Position numbers and translations under genes: made by a program
NCBI GenBank assembly: GCA_964035015.1
Contig: OZ036007.1
Location: 10,484,881-10,548,880 of the forward strand
Direction of reading: 5' to 3'
Length of the DNA stretch: 64,000 bases
Origin: Corallium rubrum
Taxonomy: Eukaryota > Cnidaria > Anthozoa > Scleralcyonacea > Coralliidae
Notes under the pieces: generated by a model
Database searches by the model: none
What the model saw: only the letters and a program-made list of their open reading frames with translations
Told to the model about the DNA's origin: nothing
Shown here: positions 35,067 through 49,000 of the stretch, piece after piece
How the letters are laid out: each line of letters opens with the position of its first letter
How positions within the stretch are numbered: position 1 is the stretch's first letter

Positions 35067-36300
35067 CCGTTTTTGACCCTAACTGAAAAGTTTCAAAAGT
35101 GACCAAAATCGGTCAAAAAGTAAAGGCTAACCCCTTTACTTCTTTTTTCCGGATTTTTTTCAAAAAATCCAAAAAAATATTTTTAGCCAAAATACAGCCT
35201 TCTCCTTTTCACAGAAGGTCTAAAACGACTTTATTTAACCGTTTTTGACCCTTACTGAAAAGTTTCAAAAGTGACCAAAATCGGTCAAAAAGTAAAGGCG
35301 TTAGCCTTTACTTTCTTTTTCCCGATTCTTTTCAAAAAATCCCAAAAAATATTTTTAGCGAAAATACAGCCTTCTCCTTTTCACAGATGGTCTAAAACAA
35401 CTTTATTTAACCGTTTTTGACCCTAACTGAAAAGTTTCAATAGTGACCAAAATCGGTCAAAAAGTAAAGGCTAACCCCTTTACTTTTTTTTCCCGGATTT
35501 TTTTCAAAAAATCCAAAAAAATATTTTGAGCGAAAATACAGCCTTCTCCTTTTCACAGATGGTCTAAAACAACTTTATTTAACCGTTTTTTACCCTAACT
35601 GAAAAGTTTCAAAAGTGACCAAAATCGGTCAAAAAGTAAAGGCTAACCCCTGTTCTTTTTTTTTTAGGTTTTTTTTTAAAAACTCCAAAAAAATATTTTT
35701 AGCCAAAATACAGCCTTCTACTTTTCTCAGAACGTCTAAAACGACTTTATTTAACCGTTTTTGACCTACTGAAAAGTTTAAAATGTGGCCAAAATCGATC
35801 AAAATGTAAAGGCTAACCCCTTTACTTTTTTTTTCCGGATTTTTTTCAAAAAATCCAAAAAAATATTTTTAGCGAAAATACAGCCTTCTCCTTTTCACAG
35901 AAGGTCTAAAACGACTTTCTTTAACCGTTTTTGACCCTAACTGAAAAGTTTCAAAAGTGACCAAAATCGGTCAAAAAGTAAAGGCTAACCCCTTTACTTT
36001 TTTTTTCCGGATTTTTTTTCAAAAAATCAAAAAAAATATTTTTAGCCAAAATACAGCCTTCTCCTTTTCACAGTAGGTCTAAAACGACTTTATTTAACCG
36101 TTTTTGACCCTAACTGAAAAGTTCCAAAAGTGACCAAAATCGGTCATAAAGTAAAGGCTAACCCCTTTACATTTTTTTTCCCCGATTTTTTTCAAAAAAT
36201 CCAAAAAAATATTTTTAGCGAAAATACAGCCTTCTCCTTTTCACAGATGGTCTAAAACGACTTTATTTAACCGTTTTTGACCCTAACTGAAAAGTTTCAA

Positions 36301-36500
36301 NNNNNNNNNNNNNNNNNNNNNNNNNNNNNNNNNNNNNNNNNNNNNNNNNNNNNNNNNNNNNNNNNNNNNNNNNNNNNNNNNNNNNNNNNNNNNNNNNNNN
36401 NNNNNNNNNNNNNNNNNNNNNNNNNNNNNNNNNNNNNNNNNNNNNNNNNNNNNNNNNNNNNNNNNNNNNNNNNNNNNNNNNNNNNNNNNNNNNNNNNNNN
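36301..36500. other. Assembly gap (200 N)
   Basis: Exactly 200 Ns within the satellite. The 41 bases before the gap (36260-36300) are identical to the 41 bases after it (36501-36541). The second copy of this block shows no extra sequence at the matching point. The gap may therefore be empty, or hold an unknown number of monomers. Confidence 0.9.
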
Positions 36501-38051
36501 ACTTTATTTAACCGTTTTTGACCCTAACTGAAAAGTTTCAATAGTGACCAAAATCGGTCAAAAAGTAAAGGCTAACCCCTTTACTTTTTTTTCCCCGATT
36601 TTTTTAAAAAATTCAAAAAAATATTTTTAGCGAAAATACAGCCTTCTCCTTTTCACAGAAGGTCTAAAACGACTTTATTTAACCGTTTTTGACCCTAACT
36701 GAAAAGTTTCAAAAGTGACCAAATCGGCCAAAAAGTAAAGGCGTTAGCCTTTACTTCTTTTTTCCGGATTTTTTTTTAAAAATCCCAAAAAATATTTTTA
36801 GCCAAAACACAGCATTTGCCTTTTCACAGAACGTCTAAAACAACTTTATTTAACCATTTTTGACCCTAACTTTGAAGCTTCAAGAGTGAGCAAAATCGGT
36901 CAAAAAGTAAAGGCTAACCCCTTTACTTTTTTTCCGGATTTTTTTTTAAAAACCCAAAGAAATATTTTTAGCCAAAATACAGCCTTCTCCTTTTCAGAGA
37001 ACGTCTAAAACGACTTTATTTAAGCGTTTTTTACCCTAACTGAAAAGTTTCAAAAGTGACCAAAATCGGTCAAAAAGTAAAGGCTAACCCCTTTCCTTTT
37101 TTTTTTAGGTTTTTTTTTAAAAACTCCAAAAAAATATTTTTAGCCAAAATACAGCCTTCTCCTTTTCTCAGAACGTCTAAAACGACTTTATTTAACCGTT
37201 TTTGACCCTAACTGAAAAGTTTCAAAAGTGACCAAAATCGGTCAAAAAGTAAAGGCTAACCCCTTTACTTCTTTTTTCCGGATTTTTTTCAAAAAATCCA
37301 AAAAAATATTTTTAGCCAAAATACAGCCTTCTCCTTTTCACAGAAGGTCTAAAACGACTTTATTTAACCGTTTTTGACCCTTACTGAAAAGTTTCAAAAG
37401 TGACCAAAATCGGTCAAAAAGTAAAGGCGTTAGCCTTTACTTTCTTTTTCCCGATTCTTTTCAAAAAATCCCAAAAAATATTTTTAGCGAAAATACAGCC
37501 TTCTCCTTTTCACAGATGGTCTAAAACAACTTTATTTAACCGTTTTTGACCCTAACTGAAAAGTTTCAATAGTGACCAAAATCGGTCAAAAAGTAAAGGC
37601 TAACCCCTTTACTTTTTTTTCCCGGATTTTTTTCAAAAAATCCAAAAAAATATTTTGAGCGAAAATACAGCCTTCTCCTTTTCACAGATGGTCTAAAACA
37701 ACTTTATTTAACCGTTTTTGACCCTAACTGAAAAGTTTCAATAGTGACCAAAATCGGTCAAAAAGTAAAGGCTAACCCCTTTACTTTTTTTTTCCGGATT
37801 TTTTTCAAAAAATCCAAAAACATATTTGTAGCCAAAATACAGCCTTCTCCTTTTCACAGAAGGTCTAAAACGACTTTATTTAACCGTTTTTGACCCTAAC
37901 TGAAAAGTTCCAAAAGTGACCAAAATCGGTCATAAAGTAAAGGCTAACCCCTTTACTTCTTTTTTCCGGATTTTTTTCAAAAAATCCAAAAAAATATTTT
38001 TAGCCAAAATACAGCCTTCTCCTTTTCTCAGAACGTCTAAAACGACTTTAT

Positions 38052-38580
38052 TTAAAGTGCCACTAACCCCAAAAAATTTTTTTCGCAAATCTAAAAGCCC
38101 TTATTGAGTGGATTAGTCCAGTGAATAAATTATTGGTATTGGACATTTCTTTGGTCTTCTGTAGACCACCAAAGTTGCAAAAATTGGCATATGCATGTCC
38201 CATGGCGGAGAAGGAAAGGGAATGGGTATATTCCTGGTGTGACGTCAGACAAGCCAAACAAGGAGCTCATTTGAGCTCTGTCTACTGAATGCATAGAATT
38301 TTTACATTGAGTTAGTTGGGAAAATGACTTTTCAACTCAAAAAATTCTATGTATTCACCAGACAGAGCTCAAAGAGTTCCTTGTTTGACTTGTGTGACGT
38401 AACACCAGGAATATACCCATTCCCTTTCCTACTCCGCCATGGGACATGCAGATGCAACTTTGGACGTCTACAGAAGATCAACGAAACGTCCAATACCAAT
38501 AATTTATTAACTGGCCTAATCCACTCAATAAGGGCTCTTAGATTTGCAAGAAAACGTTTTTGGGGTTAGTGGCACTTTAA
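38052..38580. mobile_element. TTAA-bounded foldback inserted in the satellite, copy 2
   Basis: Appears identical to 34538-35066, with the same TTAA junctions in the same monomer context. It arose by duplication of the host block, not by a second insertion. Confidence 0.85.
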
Positions 38581-41280
38581 CCGTTTTTGACCCTAACTGA
38601 AAAGTTTCAAAAGTGACCAAAATCGGTCAAAAAGTAAAGGCTAACCCCTTTACTTCTTTTTTCCGGATTTTTTTCAAAAAATCCAAAAAAATATTTTTAG
38701 CCAAAATACAGCCTTCTCCTTTTCACAGAAGGTCTAAAACGACTTTATTTAACCGTTTTTGACCCTTACTGAAAAGTTTCAAAAGTGACCAAAATCGGTC
38801 AAAAAGTAAAGGCGTTAGCCTTTACTTTCTTTTTCCCGATTCTTTTCAAAAAATCCCAAAAAATATTTTTAGCGAAAATACAGCCTTCTCCTTTTCACAG
38901 ATGGTCTAAAACAACTTTATTTAACCGTTTTTGACCCTAACTGAAAAGTTTCAATAGTGACCAAAATCGGTCAAAAAGTAAAGGCTAACCCCTTTACTTT
39001 TTTTTCCCGGATTTTTTTCAAAAAATCCAAAAAAATATTTTGAGCGAAAATACAGCCTTCTCCTTTTCACAGATGGTCTAAAACAACTTTATTTAACCGT
39101 TTTTTACCCTAACTGAAAAGTTTCAAAAGTGACCAAAATCGGTCAAAAAGTAAAGGCTAACCCCTGTTCTTTTTTTTTTAGGTTTTTTTTTAAAAACTCC
39201 AAAAAAATATTTTTAGCCAAAATACAGCCTTCTACTTTTCTCAGAACGTCTAAAACGACTTTATTTAACCGTTTTTGACCTACTGAAAAGTTTAAAATGT
39301 GGCCAAAATCGATCAAAATGTAAAGGCTAACCCCTTTACTTTTTTTTTCCGGATTTTTTTCAAAAAATCCAAAAAAATATTTTTAGCGAAAATACAGCCT
39401 TCTCCTTTTCACAGAAGGTCTAAAACGACTTTCTTTAACCGTTTTTGACCCTAACTGAAAAGTTTCAAAAGTGACCAAAATCGGTCAAAAAGTAAAGGCT
39501 AACCCCTTTACTTTTTTTTTCCGGATTTTTTTTCAAAAAATCAAAAAAAATATTTTTAGCCAAAATACAGCCTTCTCCTTTTCACAGTAGGTCTAAAACG
39601 ACTTTATTTAACCGTTTTTGACCCTAACTGAAAAGTTCCAAAAGTGACCAAAATCGGTCATAAAGTAAAGGCTAACCCCTTTACTTTTTTTTCCCCGATT
39701 TTTTTCAAAAAATCCAAAAAAATATTTTTAGCGAAAATACAGCCTTCTCCTTTTCACAGATGGTCTAAAACGACTTTATTTAACCGTTTTTGACCCTAAC
39801 TGAAAAGTTTCAATAGTGACCAAAATCGGTCAAAAAGTAAAGGCTAACCCCTTTACTTTTTTTTCCCCGATTTTTTTAAAAAATTCAAAAAAATATTTTT
39901 AGCGAAAATACAGCCTTCTCCTTTTCACAGAAGGTCTAAAACGACTTTATTTAACCGTTTTTGACCCTAACTGAAAAGTTTCAAAAGTGACCAAATCGGC
40001 CAAAAAGTAAAGGCGTTAGCCTTTACTTCTTTTTTCCGGATTTTTTTTTAAAAATCCCAAAAAATATTTTTAGCCAAAACACAGCATTTGCCTTTTCACA
40101 GAACGTCTAAAACAACTTTATTTAACCATTTTTGACCCTAACTTTGAAGCTTCAAGAGTGAGCAAAATCGGTCAAAAAGTAAAGGCTAACCCCTTTACTT
40201 TTTTTCCGGAATTTTTTTTTAAAAACCCAAAGAAATATTTTTAGCCAAAATACAGCCTTCTCCTTTTCAGAGAACGTCTAAAACGACTTTATTTAAGCGT
40301 TTTTTACCCTAACTGAAAAGTTTCAAAAGTGACCAAAATCGGTCAAAAAGTAAAGGCTAACCCCTTTCCTTTTTTTTTTAGGTTTTTTTTTAAAAACTCC
40401 AAAAAAATATTTTTAGCCAAAATACAGCCTTCTCCTTTTCTCAGAACGTCTAAAACGACTTTATTTAACCGTTTTTGACCCTAACTGAAAAGTTTCAAAA
40501 GTGACCAAAATCGGTCAAAAAGTAAAGGCTAACCCCTTTACTTCTTTTTTCCGGATTTTTTTCAAAAAATCCAAAAAAATATTTTTAGCCAAAATACAGC
40601 CTTCTCCTTTTCACAGAAGGTCTAAAACGACTTTATTTAACCGTTTTTGACCCTTACTGAAAAGTTTCAAAAGTGACCAAAATCGGTCAAAAAGTAAAGG
40701 CGTTAGCCTTTACTTTCTTTTTCCCGATTCTTTTCAAAAAATCCCAAAAAATATTTTTAGCGAAAATACAGCCTTCTCCTTTTCACAGATGGTCTAAAAC
40801 AACTTTATTTAACCGTTTTTGACCCTAACTGAAAAGTTTCAATAGTGACCAAAATCGGTCAAAAAGTAAAGGCTAACCCCTTTACTTTTTTTTCCCGGAT
40901 TTTTTTCAAAAAATCCAAAAAAATATTTTGAGCGAAAATACAGCCTTCTCCTTTTCACAGATGGTCTAAAACAACTTTATTTAACCGTTTTTGACCCTAA
41001 CTGAAAAGTTTCAATAGTGACCAAAATCGGTCAAAAAGTAAAGGCTAACCCCTTTACTTTTTTTTTCCGGATTTTTTTCCAAAAATCCAAAAACATATTT
41101 GTAGCCAAAATACAGCCTTCTCCTTTTCACAGAAGGTCTAAAACGACTTTATTTAACCGTTTTTGACCCTAACTGAAAAGTTCCAAAAGTGACCAAAATC
41201 GGTCATAAAGTAAAGGCTAACCCCTTTACTTCTTTTTTCCGGATTTTTTTCAAAAAATCCAAAAAAATATTTTTAGCAAA
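38052..41280 (+). repeat. Higher-order block, copy 2
   Basis: Repeats 34538-38051 in monomer order, including the TTAA insertion and the rare AAAAACATATTTGTAGCC variant (about 37820 and 41090). Similarity stops near 41280. A few single-base differences show that the copies are separate and not one sequence assembled twice. Confidence 0.75.
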
Positions 41281-42399
41281 AATACAGCCTTCTCCTTTTC
41301 ACAGAAGGTCTAAAACGACTTTATTTAACCGTTTTTGACCCTTACTGAAAAGTTTCAAAAGTGACCAAAATCGGTCAAAAAGTAAAGGCGTTAGCCTTTA
41401 CTTCTTTTTTCCGGATTTTTTTTTAAAAATCCCAAAAAATATTTTTAGCCAAAACACAGCATTTGCCTTTTCACAGAACGTCTAAAACAACTTTATTTAA
41501 CCATTTTTGACCCTAACTTTGAAGCTTCAAGAGTGAGCAAAATCGGTCAAAAAGTAAAGGGATTACCCTTTACTTTTTTTCCGGATTTTTTTTTAAAAAT
41601 CCAAAGAAATATTTTTAGCCAACATACAGCCTTCTCCTTTTCAGAGAACGTCTAAAACGACTTTATTTAAGCGTTTTTTACCCTAACTGAAAAGTTTCAA
41701 AAGTGACCAAAATCGGTCAAAAAGTAAAGGCTAACCCCTTTCCCTTTTTTTTTAGGTTTTTTTTTAAAAACTCCAAAAAAATATTTTTAGCCAAAATACA
41801 GCCTTCTCCTTTTCACAGATGGTCTAAAACAACTTTATTTAACCGTTTTTGACCCTAACTGAAAAGTTCCAAAAGTGACCAAAATCGGTCATAAAGTAAA
41901 GGCTAACCCCTTTACTTCTTTTTTCCGGATTTTTTTCAAAAAATCCAAAAAAATATTTTTAGCAAAAATACAGCCTTCTCCTTTTCACAGATGGTCTAAA
42001 ACAACTTTATTTAACCGTTTTTGACCCTAACTGAAAAGTTTCAATAGTGACCAAAATCGGTCAAAAAGTAAAGGCTAACCCCTTTACTTCTTTTTTCCTG
42101 ATTTTTTTCAAAAAATCCAAAAAAATTTTTTTAGCCAAAATACAGCCTTCTCCTTTTCACAGAAGGTCTAAAACGACTTTATTTAACCGTTTTTGACCCT
42201 AACTGAAAAGTTCCAAAAGTGACCAAAATCGGTCATAAAGTAAAGGCTAACCCCTTTACTTTTTCGGATTTTTTTCAAAAAATCCCATAAAATATTTTTG
42301 TCGAAAATACAGCCTTCTCCTTTTCACAGATGGTCTAAAACAACTTTATTTAACCGTTTTTGACCCTAACTGAAAAGTTTCAAAAGTGACCAAATCGGC

Positions 42400-45300
42400 C
42401 AAAAAGTAAAGGCGTTAGCCTTTACTTCTTTTTTCCGGATTTTTTTTTAAAAATCCCAAAAAATATTTTTAGCCAAAACACAGCATTTGCCTTTTCACAG
42501 AACGTCTAAAACAACTTTATTTAACCATTTTTGACCCTAACTTTGAAGCTTCAAGAGTGAGCAAAATCGGTCAAAAAGTAAAGGCTAACCCCTTTACTTT
42601 TTTTCCGGATTTTTTTTTAAAAACCCAAAGAAATATTTTTAGCCAAAATACAGCCTTCTCCTTTTCAGAGAACGTCTAAAACGACTTTATTTAAGCGTTT
42701 TTTACCGTAACTGAAAAGTTTCAAAAGTGACCAAAATCGGTCAAAAAGTAAAGGCTAACCCCTTTCCTTTTTTTTTTAGGTTTTTTTTTAAAAACTCCAA
42801 AAAAATATTTTTAGCCAAAATACAGCCTTCTCCTTTTCTCAGAACGTCTAAAACGACTTTATTTAACCGTTTTTGACCCTAACTGAAAAGTTTCAAAAGT
42901 GACCAAAATCGGTCAAAAAGTAAAGGCTAACCCCTTTACTTTTTTTTTCCGGATTTTTTTCAAAAAATCCCATAAAATATTTTTGTCGAAAATACAGCCT
43001 TCTCCTTTTCACAGATGGTCTAAAACAACTTTATTTAACCGTTTTTGACCCTAACTGAAAAGTTTCAAAAGTGACCAAATCGGCCAAAAAGTAAAGGCGT
43101 TAGCCTTTACTTCTTTTTTCCGGATTTTTTTTTAAAAATCCCAAAAAATATTTTTAGCCAAAACACAGCATTTGCCTTTTCACAGAACGTCTAAAACAAC
43201 TTTATTTAACCATTTTTGACCCTAACTTTGAAGCTTCAAGAGTGAGCAAAATCGGTCAAAAAGTAAAGGCTAACCCCTTTACTTTTTTTCCGGATTTTTT
43301 TTTAAAAACCCAAAGAAATATTTTTAGCCAAAATACAGCCTTCTCCTTTTCAGAGAACGTCTAAAACGACTTTATTTAAGCGTTTTTTACCCTAACTGAA
43401 AAGTTTCAAAAGTGACCAAAATCGGTCAAAAAGTAAAGGCTAACCCCTGTTCTTTTTTTTTTAGGTTTTTTTTTAAAAACTCCAAAAAAATATTTTTAGC
43501 CAAAATACAGCCTTCTCCTTTTCTCAGAACGTCTAAAACGACTTTATTTAACCGTTTTTGACCCTAACTGAAAAGTTTCAAAAGTGACCAAAATCGGTCA
43601 AAAAGTAAAGGCTAACCCCTTTACTTTTTTTTTCGGATTTTTTCAAAAAATCCCATAAAATATTTTTGTCGAAAATACAGCCTTCTCCTTTTCACAGATG
43701 GTCTAAAACAACTTTATTTAACCGTTTTTGACCCTAACTGAAAAGTTTCAAAAGTGACCAAATCGGCCAAAAAGTAAAGGCGTTAGCCTTTACTTCTTTT
43801 TTCCGGATTTTTTTTTAAAAATCCCAAAAAATATTTTTAGCCAAAACACAGCATTTGCCTTTTCACAGAACGTCTAAAACAACTTTATTTAACCATTTTT
43901 GACCCTAACTTTGAAGCTTCAAGAGTGAGCAAAATCGGTCAAAAAGTAAAGGCTAACCCCTTTACTTTTTTTCCGGATTTTTTTTTAAAAACCCAAAGAA
44001 ATATTTTTAGCCAAAATACAGCCTTCTCCTTTTCAGAGAACGTCTAAAACGACTTTATTTAAGCGTTTTTTACCCTAACTGAAAAGTTTCAAAAGTGACC
44101 AAAATCGGTCAAAAAGTAAAGGCTAACCCCTTTCCTTTTTTTTTTAGGTTTTTTTTTAAAAACTCCAAAAAAATATTTTTAGCCAAAATACAGCCTTCTC
44201 CTTTTCTCAGAATGTCTAAAACGACTTTATTTAACCGTTTTTGACCCTAACTGAAAAGTTTCAAAAGTGACCAAAATCGGTCAAAAAGTAAAGGCTAACC
44301 CCTTTACTTCTTTTTTCCGGATTTTTTTCAAAAAATCCAAAAAAATATTTTTAGCGAAAATACAGCCTTCTCCTTTTCACAGAAGGTCTAAAACGACTTT
44401 ATTTAACCGTTTTTGACCCTAACTGAAAAAGTTCCAAAAGTGACCAAAATCGGTCATAAAGTAAAGGCTAACCCCTTTACTTTTTTTTTCCGGATTTTTT
44501 TCAAAAAATCCAAAAAAATATTTGTAACCAAAATACAGCCTTCTCCTTTTCACAGAATGTCTAAAACGACTTTATTTAACCGTTTTTGACCCTAACTGAA
44601 AAGTTCCAAAAGTGACCAAAATCGGTCATAAAGTAAAGGCTAACCCCTTCACTTTTTTTTTCCGGATTTTTTTCAAAAAATCCAAAAAAATATTTTTAGC
44701 GAAAATACAGCCTTCTCCTTTTCACAGAAGGTCTAAAACGACTTTATTTAACCGTTTTTGACCCTAACTGAAAAGTTTCAAAAGTGACCAAAATCGGTCA
44801 AAAAGTAAAGGCGTTAGCCTTTACTTTTTTTTTCCGGATTTTTTTCAAAAAATCCAAAAAAATATTTTTAGCGAAAATACAGCCTTCTCCTTTTCACAGA
44901 AGGTCTAAAACGACTTTATTTAACCGTTTTTGACCCTAACTGAAAAGTTCCAAAAGTGACCAAAATCGGTCATAAAGTAAAGGCTAACCCCTTTACTTCT
45001 TTTTTCCGGATTTTTTTCAAAAAATCCAAAAAAATATTTTTAGCAAAAATACAGCCTTCTCCTTTTCACAGAAGGTCTAAAACGACTTTATTTAACCGTT
45101 TTTGACCCTTACTGAAAAGTTTCAAAAGTGACCAAAATCGGTCAAAAAGTAAAGGCGTTAGCCTTTACTTCTTTTTTCCGGATTTTTTTTTAAAAATCCC
45201 AAAAAATATTTTTAGCCAAAACACAGCATTTGCCTTTTCACAGAACGTCTAAAACAACTTTATTTAACCATTTTTGACCCTAACTTTGAAGCTTCAAGAG

Positions 45301-48300
45301 TGAGCAAAATCGGTCAAAAAGTAAAGGGATTACCCTTTACTTTTTTTCCGGATTTTTTTAAAAATCCAAAGAAATATTTTTAGCCAACATACAGCCTTCT
45401 CCTTTTCAGAGAACGTCTAAAACGACTTTATTTAAGCGTTTTTTACCCTAACTGAAAAGTTTCAAAAGTGACCAAAATCGGTCAAAAAGTAAAGGCTAAC
45501 CCCTTTCCCTTTTTTTTTAGGTTTTTTTTTAAAAACTCCAAAAAAATATTTTTAGCCAAAATACAGCCTTCTCCTTTTCACAGATGGTCTAAAACAACTT
45601 TATTTAACCGTTTTTGACCCTAACTGAAAAGTTCCAAAAGTGACCAAAATCGGTCATAAAGTAAAGGCTAACCCCTTTACTTCTTTTTTCCGGATTTTTT
45701 TCAAAAAATCCAAAAAAATATTTTTAGCAAAAATACAGCCTTCTCCTTTTCACAGAAGGTCTAAAACGACTTTATTTAACCGTTTTTGACCCTTACTGAA
45801 AAGTTTCAAAAGTGACCAAAATCGGTCAAAAAGTAAAGGCTAACCCCTTTACTTCTTTTTTCCTGATTTTTTTCAAAAAATCCAAAAAAATTTTTTTAGC
45901 CAAAATACAGCCTTCTCCTTTTCACAGAAGGTCTAAAACGACTTTATTTAACCGTTTTTGACCCTAACTGAAAAGTTCCAAAAGTGACCAAAATCGGTCA
46001 TAAAGTAAAGGCTAACCCTTTACTTTTTTTTTTCGGATTTTTTTCAAAAAATCCCATAAAATATTTTTGTCGAAAATACAGCCTTCTCCTTTTCACAGAT
46101 GGTCTAAAACAACTTTATTTAACCGTTTTTGACCCTAACTGAAAAGTTTCAATAGTGACCAAAATCGGTCAAAAAGTAAAGGCTAACCCCTTTACTTCTT
46201 TTTTCCTGATTTTTTTCAAAAAATCCAAAAAAATTTTTTTAGCCAAAATACAGCCTTCTCCTTTTCACAGAAGGTCTAAAACGACTTTATTTAACCGTTT
46301 TTGACCCTAACTGAAAAGTTCCAAAAGTGACCAAAATCGGTCATAAAGTAAAGGCTAACCCCTTTACTTTTTCGGATTTTTCAAAAAATCCCATAAAATA
46401 TTTTTGTCGAAAATACAGCCTTCTCCTTTTCACAGATGGTCTAAAACAACTTTATTTAACCGTTTTTGACCCTAACTGAAAAGTTTCAAAAGTGACCAAA
46501 TCGGCCAAAAAGTAAAGGCGTTAGCCTTTACTTCTTTTTTCCGGATTTTTTTTTAAAAATCCCAAAAAATATTTTTAGCCAAAACACAGCATTTGCCTTT
46601 TCACAGAACGTCTAAAACAACTTTATTTAACCATTTTTGACCCTAACTTTGAAGCTTCAAGAGTGAGCAAAATCGGTCAAAAAGTAAAGGCTAACCCCTT
46701 TACTTTTTTTCCGGATTTTTTTTTAAAAACCCAAAGAAATATTTTTAGCCAAAATACAGCCTTCTCCTTTTCAGAGAACGTCTAAAACGACTTTATTTAA
46801 GCGTTTTTTACCGTAACTGAAAAGTTTCAAAAGTGACCAAAATCGGTCAAAAAGTAAAGGCTAACCCCTTTCCTTTTTTTTTTAGGTTTTTTTTTAAAAA
46901 CTCCAAAAAAATATTTTTAGCCAAAATACAGCCTTCTCCTTTTCTCAGAACGTCTAAAACGACTTTATTTAACCGTTTTTGACCCTAACTGAAAAGTTTC
47001 AAAAGTGACCAAAATCGGTCAAAAAGTAAAGGCTAACCCCTTTACTTTTTTTTTTCGGATTTTTTTCAAAAAATCCCATAAAATATTTTTGTCGAAAATA
47101 CAGCCTTCTCCTTTTCACAGATGGTCTAAAACAACTTTATTTAACCGTTTTTGACCCTAACTGAAAAGTTTCAAAAGTGACCAAATCGGCCAAAAAGTAA
47201 AGGCGTTAGCCTTTACTTCTTTTTTCCGGATTTTTTTTTAAAAATCCCAAAAAATATTTTTAGCCAAAACACAGCATTTGCCTTTTCACAGAACGTCTAA
47301 AACAACTTTATTTAACCATTTTTGACCCTAACTTTGAAGCTTCAAGAGTGAGCAAAATCGGTCAAAAAGTAAAGGCTAACCCCTTTACTTTTTTTCCGGA
47401 TTTTTTTTTAAAAACCCAAAGAAATATTTTTAGCCAAAATACAGCCTTCTCCTTTTCAGAGAACGTCTAAAACGACTTTATTTAAGCGTTTTTTACCCTA
47501 ACTGAAAAGTTTCAAAAGTGACCAAAATCGGTCAAAAAGTAAAGGCTAACCCCTGTTCTTTTTTTTTTAGGTTTTTTTTTAAAAACTCCAAAAAAATATT
47601 TTTAGCCAAAATACAGCCTTCTCCTTTTCTCAGAACGTCTAAAACGACTTTATTTAACCGTTTTTGACCCTAACTGAAAAGTTTCAAAAGTGACCAAAAT
47701 CGGTCAAAAAGTAAAGGCTAACCCCTTTACTTTTTTTTTTCGGATTTTTTTCAAAAAATCCCATAAAATATTTTTGTCGAAAATACAGCCTTCTCCTTTT
47801 CACAGATGGTCTAAAACAACTTTATTTAACCGTTTTTGACCCTAACTGAAAAGTTTCAAAAGTGACCAAATCGGCCAAAAAGTAAAGGCGTTAGCCTTTA
47901 CTTCTTTTTTCCGGATTTTTTTTTAAAAATCCCAAAAAATATTTTTAGCCAAAACACAGCATTTGCCTTTTCACAGAACGTCTAAAACAACTTTATTTAA
48001 CCATTTTTGACCCTAACTTTGAAGCTTCAAGAGTGAGCAAAATCGGTGAAAAAGTAAAGGCTAACCCCTTTACTTTTTTTCCGGATTTTTTTTTAAAAAC
48101 CCAAAGAAATATTTTTAGCCAAAATACAGCCTTCTCCTTTTCAGAGAACGTCTAAAACGACTTTATTTAAGCGTTTTTTACCCTAACTGAAAAGTTTCAA
48201 AAGTGACCAAAATCGGTCAAAAAGTAAAGGCTAACCCCTTTCCTTTTTTTTTTAGGTTTTTTTTTTAAAAACTCCAAAAAAATATTTTTAGCCAAAATAC

Positions 48301-49000
48301 AGCCTTCTCCTTTTCTCAGAACGTCTAAAACGACTTTATTTAACCGTTTTTGACCCTAACTGAAAAGTTTCAAAAGTGACCAAAATCGGTCAAAAAGTAA
48401 AGGCTAACCCCTTTTCTTTTTTTTTTCGGATTTTTTTCAAAAAATCCCATAAAATATTTTTGTCGAAAATACAGCCTTCTCCTTTTCACAGATGGTCTAA
48501 AACAACTTTATTTAACCGTTTTTGACCCTAACTGAAAAGTTTCAAAAGTGACCAAATCGGCCAAAAAGTAAAGGCGTTAGCCTTTACTTCTTTTTTCCGG
48601 ATTTTTTTTTAAAAATCCCAAAAAATATTTTTAGCCAAAACACAGCATTTGCCTTTTCACAGAACGTCTAAAACAACTTTATTTAACCATTTTTGACCCT
48701 AACTTTGAAGCTTCAAGAGTGAGCAAAATCGGTCAAAAAGTAAAGGCTAACCCCTTTACTTTTTTTCCGGATTTTTTTTTAAAAACCCAAAGAAATATTT
48801 TTAGCCAAAATACAGCCTTCTCCTTTTCAGAGAACGTCTAAAACGACTTTATTTAAGCGTTTTTTACCCTAACTGAAAAGTTTCAAAAGTGACCAAAATC
48901 GGTCAAAAAGTAAAGGCTAACCCCTTTCCTTTTTTTTTTAGGTTTTTTTTTAAAAACTCCAAAAAAATATTTTTAGCCAAAATACAGCCTTCTCCTTTTC
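42400..49000 (+). repeat. Higher-order repeat, 4-mer of about 685 bp
   Basis: The CAGCATTTG variant lies at 42481, 43166 and 43849, then at 46587, 47272, 47957 and 48643: steps of 685, 683, 685, 685 and 686. Each period has four distinct monomers, including the AAATCGGCC variant, the TTTTTAGG variant and the CATAAAATATTTTTGTCG variant. The interval 43.9-46.5 kb is a different block that also matches 41.2-42.4 kb, so the 4-mer runs are part of a larger duplication of about 3.8-4.1 kb. Confidence 0.8.

Larger units (their letters stand above)
34538..38051 (+). repeat. Higher-order block, copy 1 (contains TTAA insert and N gap)
   Basis: This block repeats at 38052 onward with an offset of 3514 before the gap and 3272 after it. 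The difference of about 241 equals the 200 Ns plus the 41-base overlap flanking them. Without the gap the block would be about 3273 bp: 16 monomers plus the 525-bp insertion footprint. Confidence 0.75.

Noticed and set aside
36277..36531. Open frame running through the Ns
   Set aside because: It consists mainly of unknown bases and satellite sequence.
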